Assembly: GCF_014639435.1 (NCBI RefSeq) | Contig: NZ_BMFZ01000002.1 | Location: 310,001-374,000 of the forward strand | Reading direction: 5' to 3' | Source of the DNA: Hafnia psychrotolerans | GTDB lineage: Bacteria; Pseudomonadota; Gammaproteobacteria; Enterobacterales; Enterobacteriaceae | Length of the DNA: 64,000 bases | Position numbers and translations under genes: made by a program | Part shown: positions 60,285 to 64,000 of the stretch, one piece after another | Position numbering within the stretch: the stretch's first letter is position 1 | How the letters are laid out: each line of letters begins with the position of its first letter | Notes under the pieces: generated by a model | Databases searched by the model: none | Told to the model about the DNA's origin: nothing | What the model saw: only the letters and a program-made list of their open reading frames with translations

Positions 60285-61355
60285 TCACCCTTTCGGGAAG
60301 ATCCAAACATCGTCGACCGGCAGAGACAGTCGGCACATTTCCTGGCTGTGCACATCGGTGCCGTAGGCTCTCACCACGAAATCTTCAGCCACGGTACGGA
60401 ACAGGTACTCCCAACGATCGCCAAGGTACATGCTGGTCAACAACGGCAGTTCTAACTGATTGCCATCAGCGTTGTCGCCCATCCGGACGCGCTCTACGCG
60501 GATAACCGCCGTGCCTTCCTGACCAGCTTGCACACCTTCACCCACCTTGCCCCACAGTGCCCAGTCCTTACCTTCGATGCGCGCTTTACCGTCGCGCACT
60601 TCTGTCACTTTGCCATGCAGACGGTTGTTGCTGCCCATAAACTCGGCAGTGAAAAGCGTTTTGGGCGAGCCATACATTTCCTGTGGCGTGCCCTGTTGTT
60701 CAATTTTGCCGTTATTAAGCAGCAGAATTCGGTCGGAAATCGCCATCGCTTCGTTCTGGTCATGAGTGACCATCAATGCCGATAGACCGAGTTTGATAAT
60801 CAACTCCCGCAGGAAGACCCGCGCCTCTTCGCGCAGCTTAGCGTCAAGATTGGATAGCGGTTCGTCGAGCAAAATCACCGGTGGGTTATACACCAACGCC
60901 CGGCCTATCGCTACGCGCTGTTGCTGACCGCCAGACAACTGGTGCGGATGACGCTTGCCGAGATGCCCCAGACCGAGTTGTTCAAGCACGGCCTGCACTC
61001 GCTGATTGAGTTCCGACGACGTCACTTTACGTAGCTTCAGCGGATAGGCCACGTTCTCGAACACCGTTTTATGCGGCCAGAGAGCATAAGACTGGAAGAC
61101 CAGTCCAAGATTGCGCTCCTCGGCCGGGATCTCGCTGCGTGAACTGCCGTCATACACGGTATTTTTACCGATAATAATGCGGCCCTGCGTGGGTTTTTCC
61201 AAACCGGCTACGGCTCTTAATAATGTGGTTTTTCCACTGCCGGAAGGCCCGAGCAGTGAGACCACTTCTCCCCGCTTGAGATCCATAGAGACCCCTTTCA
61301 GCACCGGATTATCGCCATAGGTTAAATGCAGGTTATCTACTGATAGCTCAATCAT
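60285..61355 (-). CDS. FbpC/AfuC-type ABC transporter ATP-binding protein (356 aa)
   Basis: The ATPase domain has LLGPSGSGKTTLLRAVAGLE, the Q-loop LGLVFQSYALWPHK, signature LSGGQQQRVAIGRALVY, Walker B VILLDEPLSNLDAK and the switch in MVTHDQNEAMAISD. A C-terminal TOBE-type domain begins near residue 250 (GSNNRLHGKVTEVRDGKARI). This layout is that of ferric-iron or sugar-phosphate transporters (FbpC, AfuC). The start MIELSVDNLHLTYG overlaps the permease stop by 8 nt. Cargo is Fe3+ or a phosphorylated sugar. Confidence 0.87.
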   Translation of the reverse strand: MIELSVDNLHLTYGDNPVLKGVSMDLKRGEVVSLLGPSGSGKTTLLRAVAGLEKPTQGRIIIGKNTVYDGSSRSEIPAEERNLGLVFQSYALWPHKTVFENVAYPLKLRKVTSSELNQRVQAVLEQLGLGHLGKRHPHQLSGGQQQRVAIGRALVYNPPVILLDEPLSNLDAKLREEARVFLRELIIKLGLSALMVTHDQNEAMAISDRILLLNNGKIEQQGTPQEMYGSPKTLFTAEFMGSNNRLHGKVTEVRDGKARIEGKDWALWGKVGEGVQAGQEGTAVIRVERVRMGDNADGNQLELPLLTSMYLGDRWEYLFRTVAEDFVVRAYGTDVHSQEMCRLSLPVDDVWIFPKG

Positions 61356-63117
61356 GTAATTTGACTCCGAAACGTAAGGCAATACCCAGACCTAACACCA
61401 CCAAAAGGATGTTAATAAAGGAGAGCGCGGCGACGATATCAATTGCGCCAGCCGCCCACAGAGAGACCAGCATTGAGCCGATAGTCTCTGTTCCCGGCGA
61501 TAACAGATAAACACCGGTAGAATATTCACGCTCGAAAATCAGGAACATCAGCAGCCACGAGCCAATCAGCCCGTAACGCGACAGTGGAATAGTCACGTGA
61601 CGGGTGATTTGTCCGCGCGTGGCACCGGTACTGCGTGCAGCCTCTTCGAGTTCAGGACCCACCTGCAATAACGTCGAGGAGATCAGCCGCAACCCATACG
61701 CCATCCACACCACGGTGTACGCCAGCCAAACACTGAAAATGGTGCTGCGCAGTGAACGTAGCCACACCACCAGGTTGTCACGTAACCATTGTGACCAGGC
61801 CATATCCGATAACCAACCCGATTTCAGCGAGTTGTCGAGCCACATCGGCAGGAATAGGAATACCCACAAGAATGCCAACCCCGCCAACAGGCCCGGCACG
61901 GCTCGCGGTACCAATACGCTATAGTCGAGAAAACGTGTGACGCCATCCGGTTTACGGTGCATGGCTATGCCGATAAACAGATAGCAGACCACAGCCAGCG
62001 CCCCACCGATAACACCAATACTCATCGAGTTGACGATTGCTCGCAGCAGGTTTGGCTGTTCCCAGATAGTGCGGAAAGTATTGAGTGACAGCTCATCCCA
62101 TATCGACACACCCACACCCCAGTTGGAGATGAAGGCACGTAAAACAACTCCCATCAAGGGCACACCAATGGTGACCGTCAGCCAGAAGGCCACCACGGCA
62201 CCCGCGACCCAACGCCATTTACCCAGCGGTAATGCCCGTGCCTGCGAGGCTTTGCCTTTGACGGTGACGAAACGGTTGGCGGTGCGCATCAGGCGGCGCT
62301 GTAACATGACCAACGGGATTGTGATGCAAATCAGTACCACCGCCACCGCCGCCATCAGATGATAGGATGGCGTGCCAAGTTTGTTGGTGAGCTGATACAG
62401 ATAGGTCGCCAACACCAGGTTACCTTCGGGATCACCGAGAACCAGCATCAGGCCGAACACTTCCAGTCCGAGGAAAAAGAGCAATACCGCAGCATACAAA
62501 ATGGCCGGACGAACCATCGGCAGGCTGACCGCCGTCATGACTTGCAAAGGCGAAGCTCCGGCAGTCCGCGCGGCTTCTTCGACGTCAGACCCGACGCTGC
62601 GCAACGCCGATGAGATGTAAAGGTAAGCGTGCGGTACGTGGGTAAGACCGGCAATCACCACGATGCTGGACATCGCGTAGATGTTCCACGGCACAAAACC
62701 GAACAAGGACTCCGCCCACAGTGAGAAAAACCCGACCGGTCCGGCAGCAACAACGTAACCGAAGCCAAGTACCATAGGAGAAACAAAAATGGGCACCAGG
62801 ATCAGCGGCTCAATGAGACGGCGACCGGGCAAGTCGGTGCGCACCATCAGGAAAGCGAGTATTCCACCGAGCGGGATCGAGATGACGACCAGCCCGAACG
62901 CCAGAATAAAGCCGCTTTTCAGCGCTTTGTAGAAATCCGGGTCGGTGAAGATAAATTCAAAAGATTCAAGGCTCCACTCTTTCGACGGGGCAAAGAACGG
63001 GGCGGAAAGAAAACTCTGTATGACAATGAACGACAGCGGAATATAGATAACCAATGCCGTGATTAATACCACTATGCTGCGCGGCAGACCCTGCCACTTT
63101 CGGCGCAATGCATTCAT
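61348..63117 (-). CDS. FbpB/AfuB-type ABC permease with two fused permease domains (589 aa)
   Basis: An inner-membrane protein with about 12 helices. It carries two EAA loops: VEEAARTAGASPLQVMTAVS in the first half and LEEAARSTGATRGQITRHVT in the second, each followed by LPM or IPL. This duplication in one chain is the FbpB layout. Segments such as IVVLITALVIYIPLSFIVIQ start the protein. It lies 110 nt after the binding-protein gene and overlaps the ATPase gene. Confidence 0.88.
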   Translation of the reverse strand: MNALRRKWQGLPRSIVVLITALVIYIPLSFIVIQSFLSAPFFAPSKEWSLESFEFIFTDPDFYKALKSGFILAFGLVVISIPLGGILAFLMVRTDLPGRRLIEPLILVPIFVSPMVLGFGYVVAAGPVGFFSLWAESLFGFVPWNIYAMSSIVVIAGLTHVPHAYLYISSALRSVGSDVEEAARTAGASPLQVMTAVSLPMVRPAILYAAVLLFFLGLEVFGLMLVLGDPEGNLVLATYLYQLTNKLGTPSYHLMAAVAVVLICITIPLVMLQRRLMRTANRFVTVKGKASQARALPLGKWRWVAGAVVAFWLTVTIGVPLMGVVLRAFISNWGVGVSIWDELSLNTFRTIWEQPNLLRAIVNSMSIGVIGGALAVVCYLFIGIAMHRKPDGVTRFLDYSVLVPRAVPGLLAGLAFLWVFLFLPMWLDNSLKSGWLSDMAWSQWLRDNLVVWLRSLRSTIFSVWLAYTVVWMAYGLRLISSTLLQVGPELEEAARSTGATRGQITRHVTIPLSRYGLIGSWLLMFLIFEREYSTGVYLLSPGTETIGSMLVSLWAAGAIDIVAALSFINILLVVLGLGIALRFGVKLHD

Positions 63118-63226
63118 ATTACATCCCTTCGGTTAACAACCCTGAGCCGCGTGGTCAGGCAATAGAACGGGGAGTTATCCCCCCGTATAGACGCAAAATC
63201 ATTCGAGCTGCAGGATGGCAGGTCTA

Positions 63227-64000
63227 TTATTTACCGGCAGCGGTACGCCATTGCTTGATGTAGTCCAGACGCTTTTTCTGTTGTAAGTATTCCAACAGGG
63301 TTTCATTCACCGGGATCGGTTTTAACGCGCTGCCTAACATTTTAGTCAGACCGTCGATATCATTCTTACCTTCAATATCGTTGCGGATTGACGGAATGTC
63401 GGCCTGGTTAGCGAGGATGTTCTGACCTGCCTCAGAGAGCACATAGTCCAGCCACAGTTTGGCAGCATTACTATTTTTGGCTTCTTTACTGATGAAGGAA
63501 ACGCGCGATAGCACCAGCGTGTAATCCTTCGGATAGGAAATACCGAGCGACGGGTCAGTTTTGGCCCGGGCTTCAGCGTAGGAACCGAGGATATTAAAAC
63601 CAATCAGGTTTTCGCCTGATGACACCCTTTCCATCATGGTGCCGGTAGAAGATTGCACCGCCAGACCGCCTTTCGCCATTTCGCTCAAGTTTTTGAAGTA
63701 ATTCGGGTCGGCTTTAAAGTCCTGCACGGAGAGCATGAAACCCAGCCCCGATTTTTCGATATCGTAGGTGGTGACTTTCTTGCTGAATTTTTCCGTCTGG
63801 CTGGCAATCAGTTTCGCCAGCGCCGCATGGGAATCTGGCACGTCACCGGCGGGGATCAGTCGTTTGTTGTAGATAAAGACCACTGGCTCGTAAGTTGTGC
63901 CGTAGGCCTTCTCTTTCCACACGGCCCATTTTGGTAACTGCGGCAATTCAGGAGAGGAGTATTCAGCCGCGTAATCAGTCGCCAGTTTCAGCGCGGTATC
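63227..64000 (-). CDS. Extracellular solute-binding protein, FbpA/AfuA type (partial)
   Basis: The frame stays open to the right edge, so the N-terminus and signal peptide lie outside the window; at least 257 residues are present. PVVFIYNKRLIP holds the Tyr/Asn region of family 1 binding proteins, and SSTGTMMERVSSGENLIGFN and LVLSRVSFISKEAKNSNAAK are typical of ferric-iron and hexose-phosphate binders. It is the first gene in the operon, with 109 nt before the permease gene. The ligand cannot be decided without the missing part. Confidence 0.85.
   Translation of the reverse strand, partial: DTALKLATDYAAEYSSPELPQLPKWAVWKEKAYGTTYEPVVFIYNKRLIPAGDVPDSHAALAKLIASQTEKFSKKVTTYDIEKSGLGFMLSVQDFKADPNYFKNLSEMAKGGLAVQSSTGTMMERVSSGENLIGFNILGSYAEARAKTDPSLGISYPKDYTLVLSRVSFISKEAKNSNAAKLWLDYVLSEAGQNILANQADIPSIRNDIEGKNDIDGLTKMLGSALKPIPVNETLLEYLQQKKRLDYIKQWRTAAGK

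Overview
The window reads as chromosomal DNA of a plant- or soil-associated member of the Enterobacterales. Housekeeping genes with enterobacterial architecture and length (hemB, opgB/mdoB, cheV, cvrA/nhaP2, osmE, nudI, a YgdI/YgdR-type lipoprotein) sit between large blocks of accessory catabolic and transport genes. The genus is not determined; the gene set would suit Rahnella-, Ewingella-, Serratia- or Pantoea-like bacteria, which is inference. I see no tRNA, rRNA, CRISPR array or intact mobile element.

Layout. 1-2.75 kb: small accessory genes (hypothetical protein, GNAT, ABM-like protein, FMN-binding PPOX protein) and a frameshifted GNAT relic. 2.75-7.4 kb: a minus-strand operon IclR regulator, polar amino-acid ABC transporter, hutF, then a 49-codon stump of hutG. 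7.6-17.3 kb: a second polar amino-acid ABC transporter divergent from an operon for a three-subunit FeS/FAD dehydrogenase (HcnABC/LhpFEB-like), a DapA-family lyase, a dihydropyrimidinase and an FmdB zinc ribbon. It ends with a GntR/FCD repressor, and matching direct-repeat operators lie at that regulator's promoter and at the divergent promoter. 17.4-21.5 kb: a TRAP-transporter relic, an M20 amidohydrolase with YjiG/YjiH, and a divergent LysR regulator. 21.6-38.3 kb: an Lrp-type regulator and a long minus-strand cluster for uptake of a peptide-like compound and its conversion, probably through GABA, to succinate. That cluster holds an oligopeptide ABC transporter, two amine-oxidase-like flavoproteins, two aldehyde dehydrogenases, a class III aminotransferase, an M20 amidohydrolase, a HAD hydrolase and a GNAT. 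A strong sigma-54 promoter candidate with two NtrC-like half sites lies upstream of its main operon.

38.5-40.2 kb is a small islet: an IS903-like relic, nudI, a solitary RES-domain protein, a coding fragment and a perfect 12-bp inverted repeat. 40.2-45.3 kb is core: cheV with a sigma-28 promoter, opgB, a small lipoprotein and hemB. 45.4-54.4 kb is a divergent regulon with a dipeptide-type ABC transporter, an M81 (MlrC-like) metallohydrolase, a ROK repressor and a ROK kinase, organised around an 11-bp inverted repeat. 54.5-60.2 kb holds a small hypothetical protein, cvrA, osmE, a Tat-exported cupin, a GNAT and a chemoreceptor. 60.3-64 kb is an FbpABC/AfuABC-type ABC transporter whose binding-protein gene runs off the right edge.

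Overall the window is a series of self-contained scavenging modules (transporter, enzymes, local regulator), mostly for nitrogen-containing small molecules, with several decayed genes (GNAT, hutG, SMP-30, DctM, IS transposase) that mark past turnover at the module edges.
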